From QUBU01 sp014337915 (GTDB lineage: Bacteria > Pseudomonadota > Gammaproteobacteria > Steroidobacterales > GCA-2729495), in NCBI GenBank assembly GCA_030263395.1, contig SZOW01000008.1, positions 73,709 through 137,708 on the forward strand: a stretch of 64,000 nt of DNA. The letters are read 5' to 3'. This document shows, piece after piece, positions 41,025 to 51,633 of the stretch (position 1 is its first letter; every line of letters begins with the position of its first letter). The position numbers and the translations under genes are program-made. The notes under the pieces are model-generated. The model saw only the letters and a program-made list of their open reading frames with translations. It made no database searches and had not been told where the DNA came from.

Positions 41025-42800
41025 ATGTCCGAATACCACGCCCCCGTCAAGGAAATGCTCTTCGTCCTGCGCCACGTGGCGGGGCTCGATGCCGTCAGCC
41101 GCCTGCCCGGCTACGAGGATGTCACGCCGGACCTGGTGGAATCCGTGCTGACCGAGGCGGCACTGCTCGCCACCAACGTCATCGCACCCACCAACCGCAT
41201 CGGCGATGCCGTGGGCACGCGCGTGGAAGACGGCCAGGTCATCGTGCCGCCGGAGTTCACCAGCGCCTACCGCGAGTTCACCGGCGGCGGCTGGGCCGGC
41301 CTGTCGCAGAATCCCGACTTCGGTGGCCAGGGGCTGCCCTACCTCGTAGGCGTGGCCGTGGAGGAGATGTGGCAGGCCGCCAACCTCGCCTGGTCGCTGG
41401 GCCCGCTGCTGACGCAGGGCGCGGCCCGCGCCATCGAGGCGCATGGCAGCGAGGCGCAGCGCGCGCTGTACCTGCCGCGGATGGTGGCCGGCGAGTGGAG
41501 CGGCACCATGAACCTCACCGAGCCGCAGGCGGGTTCGGACCTCGCCGCCGTGCGCAGCCAGGCGGTGCCGGACGGCGATCGCTACCGCATCACCGGCCAG
41601 AAGATCTTCATCACCTGGGGCGACCACGACATGACGGCAAACGTGGTGCACCTGGTGCTGGCGCGCCTGCCGGATGCGCCGCCGGGAACCCGCGGGTTGT
41701 CGCTGTTCCTGGTGCCGAAGTTCATCCCGCAGGCCGACGGCAAGCCGGGCGCACGCAACTCCGTGCACGTGGTTTCCGTGGAGCACAAGCTCGGTATCCA
41801 TGGCAGCCCGACCTGCGTGATGGCCTTCGAGGGCGCGGTCGGTGAACTCATGGGCGGGAAAAACCAGGGCCTCGCCTGCATGTTCACCATGATGAACCAT
41901 GCGCGCCTCGGCGTCGGCATGGAGGGCATCGCCATCGCCGAGCGCGCCTACCAGCAGGCACGGGCCTACGCCCGCGAGCGCGTCCAGGGCCGCGTGCCCG
42001 GCATCGAAGGCCGCGCCGCGATCATCCACCACGGCGATGTGCGCCGCATGCTGCTCACCATGAAGGCACAGATCGAGGCCATGCGCGGCGTGGCCTGCAT
42101 CGCCGCCGCATCGCTGGACCACGCACACCGTGCGACGGACCCGGCGGAACGTGCGCGCCACCAGGCACGGGTCGACCTGCTGACGCCGGTGGTCAAGGGC
42201 TGGTGCACCGAGACCGGCCAGCAACTCACCTCCGTCGGCCTGCAGGTACACGGTGGCATGGGTTACGTGGAGGAGACCGGTGCCGCCCAGCATTTCCGCG
42301 ATGGGCGCATCACCACCATCTACGAGGGCACCACCGGCATCCAGGCCGCGGACCTGGTCGGGCGCAAGATCCTCGGCGATGGCGGTGCGGCACTGCAGGC
42401 CCTGGTCGCCGACATGACGGCCACCCTGCCCGAGCTGGAGCGCGCCGGCGAGCCGCTGGCAGTGCTGCACAGCGCGTTGCAGGAAGGCATCGAATCGGTC
42501 GTCGCCGCGGGTCGCTGGCTGGCTGCCAACCATGCCAGGCACCCGGGCGTGGCCGGCGGCATTTCCTGGAACCTGCTGATGCTGCTCGGTACCGTCGCCG
42601 GTGGCTGGGTGATGGCGCGCGCGGCACTGGCAGCACAGGCGCAGCTCGCCGCCGGCACCAGCGATGTGGCGTTCTGCGAGGCGAAGCTGCTGACGGCGCG
42701 CTTCCACGCGACCCAGGTCATGCCGGTCGCGACGGCCTGGCGGCGCGGCATCGAGGCGGGCTGCGAGGCGTTGCTGGCGCTGCCGGAGGAACAGTTCTAG
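41025..42800 (+). CDS. Acyl-CoA dehydrogenase, long DmdC-like type
   Basis: 591 residues, the longer acyl-CoA dehydrogenase subfamily that includes 3-methylmercaptopropionyl-CoA dehydrogenases. Landmarks: MNLTEPQAGSDLAAVRSQA (flavin/substrate loop), GQKIFITWGDHD, HGGMGYVEETGAAQHFRDGRI and IYEGTTGIQAADLVGRK with the likely catalytic base E434. It oxidises an acyl-CoA to the 2,3-enoyl-CoA with FAD. Chain-length preference cannot be inferred. Stands alone; nearby cupin gene is convergent. Confidence 0.92.
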   Translation: MSEYHAPVKEMLFVLRHVAGLDAVSRLPGYEDVTPDLVESVLTEAALLATNVIAPTNRIGDAVGTRVEDGQVIVPPEFTSAYREFTGGGWAGLSQNPDFGGQGLPYLVGVAVEEMWQAANLAWSLGPLLTQGAARAIEAHGSEAQRALYLPRMVAGEWSGTMNLTEPQAGSDLAAVRSQAVPDGDRYRITGQKIFITWGDHDMTANVVHLVLARLPDAPPGTRGLSLFLVPKFIPQADGKPGARNSVHVVSVEHKLGIHGSPTCVMAFEGAVGELMGGKNQGLACMFTMMNHARLGVGMEGIAIAERAYQQARAYARERVQGRVPGIEGRAAIIHHGDVRRMLLTMKAQIEAMRGVACIAAASLDHAHRATDPAERARHQARVDLLTPVVKGWCTETGQQLTSVGLQVHGGMGYVEETGAAQHFRDGRITTIYEGTTGIQAADLVGRKILGDGGAALQALVADMTATLPELERAGEPLAVLHSALQEGIESVVAAGRWLAANHARHPGVAGGISWNLLMLLGTVAGGWVMARAALAAQAQLAAGTSDVAFCEAKLLTARFHATQVMPVATAWRRGIEAGCEALLALPEEQF

Positions 42801-42839
42801 CCCGCTGCTGCGGGCGGAGACCGCCGGACCAGCGCCAGT

Positions 42840-43184
42840 TCAGGGGCGACCGGGCCGGGCCGAGGCGCTGAACAGCGCCAGCAGCGTCAGGTCCTTGCGG
42901 ATGTCGACGAAGGCGTGGCGGGTGTCGGCGGGGATGAACAGCACCAGTCCGGGGCGCACTTCCTGTTCGGCGCTGTCGATGCGCAGCCGCGCCTCGCCCT
43001 CGAGCACCACGTAGACCTCGTCCTCGAGGTGCGGTCCCTGCAGGTCGGTGGCACTGGCAGGCAGCCGGTAGATTGCCCCCGACAGGCGACCGCTACCGAG
43101 GAACTCGAAGAAGCGGGGCTCATGGCCCTGGACGCGCTGCTTCAGCTCCGCGATGTCGAAGGCCTGCCAGGTCGGCTGGTTCAT
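42840..43184 (-). CDS. Single-domain cupin protein
   Basis: 114 residues with one cupin_2 barrel: GPHLEDEVYVVLEGEARLRI (metal-site motif with H and E) and GLVLFIPADTRHAFVDI (second motif with H). Probably a small metal-binding enzyme or sensor. No operon partner. Function unknown. Confidence 0.83.
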   Translation of the reverse strand: MNQPTWQAFDIAELKQRVQGHEPRFFEFLGSGRLSGAIYRLPASATDLQGPHLEDEVYVVLEGEARLRIDSAEQEVRPGLVLFIPADTRHAFVDIRKDLTLLALFSASARPGRP

Positions 43185-43316
43185 GGGGCCATGATCCGGG
43201 ATCGGGGGAGGGGCCGCAACCCGCGCTGCGGCGAGCCGTCCAGTCCTGCAGCGGGTAAACTACGCCATCCCCGATGAATGCAGGCCTGGCCGCAGGCCGG
43301 AAGAGAAGGACGCCCC

Positions 43317-44474
43317 ATGGGCTTCAATACCCGTCAGATCCACGCCGGCGTGACCCCGGACCCGGTGACCGGCGCCATCCTCACGCCGATCTACCAGACC
43401 ACCACCTACGTGCAGGACTCCGTCGACGAGTACCTCGCCAAGGGTTACTCCTACTCGCGCTCCAGCAACCCGACGGTGCGTGCGCTGGAGCAGAAGCTGG
43501 CCAACCTCGAGGGCGGCGCTGATGCCACCTGCTACGGCACCGGCATGGCGGCCCTGCAGGCCGTGTACCTCGCGTTCCTCAATGCCGGCGACCACGCCAT
43601 CGTTTCCGACGTCGTCTACGGCGGCACCTACCGGCTGTCCACCAAGGTGTTCAGCCGCTTCGGCGTGAGTTTCTCCTTCGTCGATACCTCGCAGCCCGGG
43701 CAGCTGCGCCAGTCGCTGCGGCCGAACACGCGGCTGATCCTCACCGAGAGCCCGGCCAACCCGACGCTGAAGCTGACCGACATCGCCGCCGTTTCGGCCA
43801 TCGCCCGCGAGGCCGGCGTGCTGCATGCGGTGGACAACACCTTCCTCACGCCGTACTACCAGCGGCCGCTGGAACTCGGTGCCGACCTGGTGGTGCACAG
43901 CACCACCAAGTACTTCGATGGCCACAACGCCACAGTGGGTGGCGCCGTGGTGGCGCGCACGAAGGAACTGGACCAGGCACTGCGCTTCGTGCAGAACGCC
44001 GCGGGCATGATCCTCTCGCCGCAGGCCGCGTTCCTGACGCTGCAGGGCTGCAAGACGCTATCCGTGCGCCTGGAGCGGCAGTCGGCCAATGCGCTGGCGA
44101 TCGCGCGCTTCCTCGAAGGCCACCCGCAGGTCGAGCGGGTCTGTTATCCCGGCCTGGAGTCCTTCCCGCAGCACGAACTGGCGCGCCGCCAGGCCAGCGG
44201 CTTCGGCGCCATGCTCTGGTTCGAGGTGAAGGGCGGCGTCGCGGCGGGCAAGGCGCTGATGGATGGCATCCGCGTCTGGAGCCTGGCGGAGAACCTCGGT
44301 TCGGTCGAGTCGCTGATCACCCATCCGGTCACCATGACCCATGGCGCGGTGGAGCCGGCCGAGCGGCTGCGCGTCGGTATCACCGACGGCCTGGTGCGCG
44401 CCTCCGTGGGCATGGAAGACGTCGAGGACCTGATCGGGGCGCTCGACGCCGCCCTTGCCCTGACCCGCCGCTGA
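43317..44474 (+). CDS. Cystathionine gamma-synthase/lyase-family PLP enzyme
   Basis: 385 residues. Cys/Met metabolism PLP family: YSYSRSSNPTVRALEQKLA, GTGMAALQAV, ESPANPTLKLTDI, VDNTFLTPYYQRP and the PLP lysine in HSTTKYFDGHN. SLGSVESLITHP-type C-terminal motif (LGSVESLITHPVTMTH) is present. Such enzymes interconvert homocysteine, cystathionine and cysteine; synthase versus lyase cannot be separated here. AGAAGGA before the ATG at 43317 supports the start. Confidence 0.92.
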   Translation: MGFNTRQIHAGVTPDPVTGAILTPIYQTTTYVQDSVDEYLAKGYSYSRSSNPTVRALEQKLANLEGGADATCYGTGMAALQAVYLAFLNAGDHAIVSDVVYGGTYRLSTKVFSRFGVSFSFVDTSQPGQLRQSLRPNTRLILTESPANPTLKLTDIAAVSAIAREAGVLHAVDNTFLTPYYQRPLELGADLVVHSTTKYFDGHNATVGGAVVARTKELDQALRFVQNAAGMILSPQAAFLTLQGCKTLSVRLERQSANALAIARFLEGHPQVERVCYPGLESFPQHELARRQASGFGAMLWFEVKGGVAAGKALMDGIRVWSLAENLGSVESLITHPVTMTHGAVEPAERLRVGITDGLVRASVGMEDVEDLIGALDAALALTRR

Positions 44475-44483
44475 TCCGGGGGT

Positions 44484-44512
44484 ATTGAAAACCCCGCGCC
44501 TGTCCCCATCTA
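44484..44512 (+). promoter_or_regulatory. Heat-shock (sigma-32) promoter of hsp20
   Basis: ATTGAAA at 44484-44490, 13-base spacer, CCCCATCTA at 44504-44512. The consensus is CTTGAAA-N13-17-CCCCATnTA, so only one base differs in the two boxes. It lies about 60 bases before the Hsp20 start. Confidence 0.88.
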
Positions 44513-44575
44513 TCTGGCCAGGGCCGGAAGCGATCCGGCCATTGATTCAGGCCAAACTGGACAGGAGACATGCCC

Positions 44576-45019
44576 ATGACACTGGTCAACTGGAGTCCGC
44601 TGCGCGAGCTGGACGACATTTTCGAGCGTTACAACCGGCTGTTCCACCGCCCGGCGGTGGCGGCCACCGGCGAGACGGGCGAGGTGGTGCAGTGGCGCCC
44701 GGCTGCCAACATTTCCGAGACGGACAAGGAATACCTCATCAAGGCGGAGCTGCCCGAGGTCGAGAAGAAGGACGTGCAGGTGACGGTGCAGGAAGGCGTC
44801 ATCACGCTGCGCGGCGAGCGCCGCTTCGAGCGCACGGACGACAGCGAGAAGCAGCACCGCGTCGAGTCTTTCTACGGCAGCTTCGCGCGCAGCTTCGCGC
44901 TGCCGGCGGATGCCGACGAGGCGCGCATCTACGCCGAGTCGAAGGACGGCGTGCTGAAGGTGCACATCCCGAAGGCCCAGGCGCCGAAGCCCAAGCAGGT
45001 CGAGATCCAGGTCAAGTAA
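44576..45019 (+). CDS. Small heat-shock protein, Hsp20/alpha-crystallin family
   Basis: 147 residues with an alpha-crystallin domain at about 40-135 (PAANISETDKEYLIKAELP ... GVITLRGERR ... DGVLKVHIPK) and a C-terminal extension with conserved I-x-I-type anchor QVEIQVK. ATP-independent holdase chaperone. AGGAG at 44563-44567 fits the ATG at 44576 better than the one at 44570. A sigma-32 promoter precedes it. Confidence 0.95.
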   Translation: MTLVNWSPLRELDDIFERYNRLFHRPAVAATGETGEVVQWRPAANISETDKEYLIKAELPEVEKKDVQVTVQEGVITLRGERRFERTDDSEKQHRVESFYGSFARSFALPADADEARIYAESKDGVLKVHIPKAQAPKPKQVEIQVK

Positions 45020-45043
45020 CGTAGCGCCTGGCGAGCTGAGCAC

Positions 45044-45068
45044 GGGGCCGGCCGCAACGGCCGGCCCC
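45044..45068 (+). terminator. GC hairpin after hsp20
   Basis: A perfect 11-bp stem (GGGGCCGGCCG at 45044-45054 with its complement at 45058-45068), loop CAA, 24 bases after the stop. No T-tract follows, so it is a weak or factor-dependent terminator, or a message-stabilising hairpin. Confidence 0.5.
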
Positions 45069-45253
45069 GGATCCGTGGCCACCGCCGCGGCTGCCGGCCG
45101 TGCCGCTTGACCTAAGCGGCAGCCACATTCGACGCAATCCACTGGACATATCAACGTGGCCTGAAACGGTGACGCCGTTCACCGTGGCGCTGCAGGGCTG
45201 CGCCTATCGTGGACCCGAGTCGAGACCAGACCAGCGGCCGCAACGGCCGGGGT

Positions 45254-45727
45254 ATGCGGGCCATGATGACTGGCATCGCCGTTCACGCAGTTCCCACCCG
45301 CCGCGGGGCCACGGCCCTCTGGCTGGCGCTGGTTGCCTCGGGCGCACTGGCCGGCGAACCACCGGCGCCCGCAGCCCATGACTTCGACACGCAGCTGGCT
45401 GCATCCCGCGTCGTCCCGCCGCTGGAGATGGAAGCAGGACTTGGCGGGCAGGGGCTCGCCAGTGGCGTGATGCCGGCTGGCGACCCGCTGGACGACGCGG
45501 CCACGGCGGCACCTGCCGCGGAGCAGGCCGCCGGCCTGGACCTGCAGGTGGATCGCAACCGGCGCAAGTTCCGTACCCGGGCCATCGACTGGGTGAAGGA
45601 CCAGTCGGTGGCGGCGGGGCATCTCGCCGATTTCCTCGTCGGTGGCGCAGACTCGGGCTGGCACCTCACCGTGGATCCGCGCGGTGATGACGAGTACAGC
45701 CTGCAGTGGAAGGTGAAGTTCCGCTGA
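45254..45727 (+). CDS. Hypothetical secreted protein
   Basis: 157 residues from the ATG at 45254 (in-frame ATGs at 45263 and 45266 are alternatives). A signal-like hydrophobic stretch (ATALWLALVASGALAGEP) is followed by a low-complexity Ala/Pro-rich mature part and a more ordered C-terminus (RRKFRTRAIDWVKDQS ... GWHLTVDPRGDDEYSLQWKVKFR). No domain recognised. The next gene, an octahaem cytochrome, starts 73 bases later. Confidence 0.65.
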   Translation: MRAMMTGIAVHAVPTRRGATALWLALVASGALAGEPPAPAAHDFDTQLAASRVVPPLEMEAGLGGQGLASGVMPAGDPLDDAATAAPAAEQAAGLDLQVDRNRRKFRTRAIDWVKDQSVAAGHLADFLVGGADSGWHLTVDPRGDDEYSLQWKVKFR

Positions 45728-45800
45728 CCTCATGGCAGCGCGGTGCGCGTCTGTCTCCTGACGCGGCGCCCGCAGGACCCTTGCGTGTTAACCTGCGTTC

Positions 45801-47996
45801 ATGCCGCTGCGCATTGTGCCCGCGATACTCCTGGTCCTGCTGCTGGTCGTCGCAGGCGGTGCAATCCGCTGGTGGATGACCGGGGACGAGTCACCGCCAC
45901 CGGCCTTCGCCGGTTCGGCTGCCTGCGCCGGCTGCCATGCAGCCGAGTACGCGGCCTGGGAACGTTCGCAGCATGCATTGGCCATGCAGCCGGCCAGCCA
46001 GGCAACGATGCTCGGCCGCTTCACCGGCGACAGCCTGTCATTCGACGGGCAGGCGGCGCGCTTCCACCAGCAGGACGGGCGCTACTTCGTCGATGCCAGC
46101 GGCGCTGACGGCAAGGCCGCCACGTTCGAACTGCGTTACAGCTTCGGCCTGTATCCGCTGCAGCAGTACCTCGTGCCGCTTCCGGGTGGCCGCCTGCAGG
46201 CCTTCGGCATCGCCTGGGATTCGCGCCCGGCCGCGGCGGGGGGCCAGCGCTGGTTCGATCTCTACCCGGACCAGAAACTGCTGCCGGGGCAACCACTGCA
46301 CTGGACCGGCATCGACCAGGCCTGGAACTACCAGTGCGCCGATTGCCACTCCACCGACCTGCGCAAGAACTACGACGCAGCCACGCGCAGCTATGCCAGC
46401 AAGTGGTCGGAGATCAGTGTCGGTTGCGAAGCCTGCCACGGGCCCGCTTCGAACCATGTCAGCTGGGCGCAGCAGGGCCGCTTGCGGCGTGCACGTGACC
46501 CGGCTCGCGGGCTGGTGGTTGCGCTGGATGAGCGCCAGGGCGTCAGCTGGAACCGCGGCGACGGGCCAACCGCCGCGAGGTCGGTGCCGGCGACGACCTC
46601 CCGCGAGATCGGCGTCTGTGCCCGCTGCCACGCGCGGCGGGGACAGTTTACCGATACCGTGAATGCCGGCAGCGACTGGCTCGATGGCTTTCGCCCGGCC
46701 CTGATCGAGCCCGGCCTCTACCATGTCGACGGCCAGCAGCGCGAGGAGGTCTACACCTGGGGCTCGTTCATGCAGAGCCGCATGCATGCCGCCGGCGTCA
46801 GCTGCGCGGACTGCCACGAGCCGCACAGCGGGTCGCTGCGGGCGGCCGGCAATGCCGTCTGCGCGCAATGCCACGCGCCGGCGACCTTCGACGCCAGCAG
46901 CCATCACCACCACGAGCCGGGATCACCGGGCTCGCGATGCGTCGCCTGCCATATGCCGGCGACGACCTACATGGTGGTGGATCCGCGCCATGACCACTCG
47001 CTGCGTATTCCGCGGCCCGACCAGAGCGTCAGCCTCGGTACGCCGAACGCCTGCGGCAATTGCCACGACGGGCATGATGCCCGTTGGGCCGCGGCTGCTA
47101 TCGCCGGCTGGTACCCGCAGCGCAAGCCCGGCTTCCAGGCCTTTGCCGCGACGTTTGCCGCCGCGGATCGGGGCGATCCGGCGGCGGATGCCGCGCTGGC
47201 TGCCCTGGTGACGGACGCGGCGCAGCCGGCCATCGTGCGTGCCAGTGCCATCGCCCGCGGTGCGCGCAGCGGCGGGCCGCAGTGGCAGGCAGCGTCGGTG
47301 GCCGCCCTGGGTGATGGCGACGCGCTGGTCAGGACAGCTGCGGCGGAGGGACTGCGCTCCGCGGATCCGGCCTTGCGCGCCGAGCAGTTGCCGAAGCTGC
47401 TGGCCGACCCGGTGCGCCTGGTGCGCATGGCGGCGGCCCGCTCGCTGGCGGGTGCGGCGGAATCACGCCTGGTGGGCAGCGAGGTCCAGCAGTTCAAAGC
47501 CGCACTCGCTGAGTGGACCGCCGCGCAGCAGTTCAATGCCGACCGGCCCGAAGCCATGCTCAACCTCGGCAGCCTCCATCTCGAGCGCGGTGACGTGCCG
47601 GGCGCGCTGGCGGCGTTCCGCGATGCGCTGGTGCTGGACCCGGCGTTCGTGCAGGCGGCAGTGAACCTCGCGGACGTGCAACGCGCCACGGGCGACGAGG
47701 CCGGTGCGGAGCGCAGCCTGCGTGCGGCACTGTCGCAGGACCCGGCCTCCGCGGTCGTGCACCATGCGCTCGGGCTGTCGCTGGTCCGCCAGGGGCGGAC
47801 CCGCGAAGCGTTGCCGGAGCTGCGCATGGCGCACGAGAACGCTCCTGGCGATGCGCGATTCGCTTATGTCTACGCGGTCGCCCTGCATGACTCCGGCGAT
47901 GTCGCCGGAGCCATCAGGACGCTGCAGGACGCCCTGCGCGGCAACCCGTACGATCGCGACATCCGCGAGGCACTGGCAGCTTACGGCGCCCGCTGA
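45801..47996 (+). CDS. Octahaem c-type cytochrome with HEAT and TPR repeats
   Basis: 731 residues. N-terminal membrane anchor or signal (VPAILLVLLLVVAGGAI), then eight CxxCH motifs: CAGCH, CADCH, CEACH, CARCH, CADCH, CAQCH, CVACH and CGNCH, ending near residue 420. Extra histidines (SSHHHHEPG) could supply distal ligands. After the haem region come HEAT-like repeats (about 440-560) and a C-terminal TPR array (about 570-731, PEAMLNLGSLHLERGDVPGALAAF). The electron-transfer unit is thus fused to protein-binding repeats on the periplasmic side. Partner and substrate unknown. Confidence 0.9.
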   Translation: MPLRIVPAILLVLLLVVAGGAIRWWMTGDESPPPAFAGSAACAGCHAAEYAAWERSQHALAMQPASQATMLGRFTGDSLSFDGQAARFHQQDGRYFVDASGADGKAATFELRYSFGLYPLQQYLVPLPGGRLQAFGIAWDSRPAAAGGQRWFDLYPDQKLLPGQPLHWTGIDQAWNYQCADCHSTDLRKNYDAATRSYASKWSEISVGCEACHGPASNHVSWAQQGRLRRARDPARGLVVALDERQGVSWNRGDGPTAARSVPATTSREIGVCARCHARRGQFTDTVNAGSDWLDGFRPALIEPGLYHVDGQQREEVYTWGSFMQSRMHAAGVSCADCHEPHSGSLRAAGNAVCAQCHAPATFDASSHHHHEPGSPGSRCVACHMPATTYMVVDPRHDHSLRIPRPDQSVSLGTPNACGNCHDGHDARWAAAAIAGWYPQRKPGFQAFAATFAAADRGDPAADAALAALVTDAAQPAIVRASAIARGARSGGPQWQAASVAALGDGDALVRTAAAEGLRSADPALRAEQLPKLLADPVRLVRMAAARSLAGAAESRLVGSEVQQFKAALAEWTAAQQFNADRPEAMLNLGSLHLERGDVPGALAAFRDALVLDPAFVQAAVNLADVQRATGDEAGAERSLRAALSQDPASAVVHHALGLSLVRQGRTREALPELRMAHENAPGDARFAYVYAVALHDSGDVAGAIRTLQDALRGNPYDRDIREALAAYGAR

Positions 47997-48008
47997 AGCC
48001 GGCGAGCC

Positions 48009-48590
48009 TCAGCCGAGGTTCTTCTCGACGAACTCCCAGTTCACCAGGTGATTCAGGAAGGTGTCGATGTACTTCGGCCGGTCGTTACGGTAGTCGATGT
48101 AGTAAGCGTGTTCCCAGACGTCGATCGTCAGCAGCGGCGTCTGGCCGTGGGCGAGCGGCGTGTCCGCATTCGCGGTCTTGGCCACCTTCAGCTTGCCCTG
48201 CGCGTCGCGTACCAGCCAGGCCCAGCCGGAGCCGAACTGGGTTGCCGCCGCAGTGCTGAACTCCTCGCGGAACTTCGCGAAGCTGCCGAAGGCGGCGTCG
48301 ATGGCCTTGCCGAGCTTGCCGGCCGGCGTGCCGCCGCCATTGGGCTTCAGGCAATGCCAGTAGAACGTGTGGTTGTACACCTGGGCGGCGTTGTTGAAGA
48401 TGCCGCCTTCGGAATCGCGCACGATGTCCTCGAGGGACCGCTGTGCCAGCGGCGTGCCGTCGATCAGCTTGTTCAGGTTGTTGACGTAGGCGTTGTGGTG
48501 CTTGCCGTAGTGGAAGTCGATGGTCTCGGCGCTGATGTGCGGGGCGAGTGCGTCCCTGGCCCATGGCAGGGCCGGCAGCTGGATTGCCAT
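48009..48590 (-). CDS. sodB: Superoxide dismutase, Fe type
   Basis: 193 residues. Metal-ligand regions: IDFHYGKHHNAYV, NHTFYWHCLKP and TIDVWEHAYYIDY. The AAATQFGSGWAWLV segment and length match Fe-SOD (SodB). AAGGAG precedes the ATG. It starts 31 bases after idi, with no terminator between, so it may be read from the mevalonate-gene promoter. Confidence 0.95.
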   Translation of the reverse strand: MAIQLPALPWARDALAPHISAETIDFHYGKHHNAYVNNLNKLIDGTPLAQRSLEDIVRDSEGGIFNNAAQVYNHTFYWHCLKPNGGGTPAGKLGKAIDAAFGSFAKFREEFSTAAATQFGSGWAWLVRDAQGKLKVAKTANADTPLAHGQTPLLTIDVWEHAYYIDYRNDRPKYIDTFLNHLVNWEFVEKNLG

Positions 48591-48621
48591 TCTCGGATCT
48601 CCTTGGTTCTTGGCTTTCGGG

Positions 48622-49211
48622 TTATTTAAGAGTCGGTTGGCGGCCCTGTAGTTCCTGGGCGGCCAGGCCAGGCAGGTAAAGCGCCGTGATCTGTGGCCAT
48701 TCCAGCCGCAGCCAGGGCGTGTACTGCTCCGGGCGGGCGGCCATGTCGGCGGTCAGCGCCGCCGGGGCGACGTAGCGCCAGGCAGCGATTTCCGCGGCAT
48801 CCGCGCGCGGCTCGCCATCGGTGATGCCGGCGAAGACCCAGCACAGTTCGTGCTCCGTGCCGATCTGCTGGTACTCCGCACGGTATTCGAACTTGTAGAG
48901 GAAGCGCAGCTCCGCGGTGAGCGCCAGTTCCTCGGCCAGGCGCCGGCGCGCCGCCGCCTCCACCGTTTCGCCCTGGCGCGGATGACTGCAGCAGGTATTG
49001 GACCAGAACAGCGGCCAGAGCGGCTTCGCGGCGCTGCGTTGCTGGAGCAGCAGTTCACCCCGGCGGTTGAACAGGAACACCGAGAAGGCACGATGCAGGC
49101 GGCCAGTGCCCTGGTGGCACTCCTCCTTGGAAAGGAAGCCCGCCTCGCGATCGCTGGCGTCCACCAGGATCAGCGGGTCGCGCGGCCTGTTGGCGGCTGC
49201 GCCGAGGGCAC

Positions 49212-49215
<4 letters not shown>
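48622..49215 (-). CDS. idi: Isopentenyl-diphosphate delta-isomerase, type I
   Basis: 197 residues of the Nudix-like type I IDI family: GRLHRAFSVFLFNRRGELLLQQR, FWSNTCCSHPRQGE (catalytic Cys and metal His), and the Glu-bearing ELCWVFAG. It interconverts IPP and DMAPP, which is essential for organisms that make IPP by the mevalonate route. Its ATG overlaps the stop of the HMG-CoA reductase-mevalonate kinase gene as ATGA (49212-49215). Confidence 0.95.
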
Positions 49216-51479
<2,264 letters not shown>

Positions 51480-51633
51480 GGTGGCGATTCCGGGCGACTG
51501 GTGGTGGCGGGCCGGCGGTGCCGGCCGGTGCGGGACCGGTCCGCATCGTGGCAGGCCAGCAGCAATTATGCCATTTGCGGCCGGCCAACCCGATGCCACA
51601 ATGGCCGCTGCCTTCCGGAGGAACCCGCCCGCC

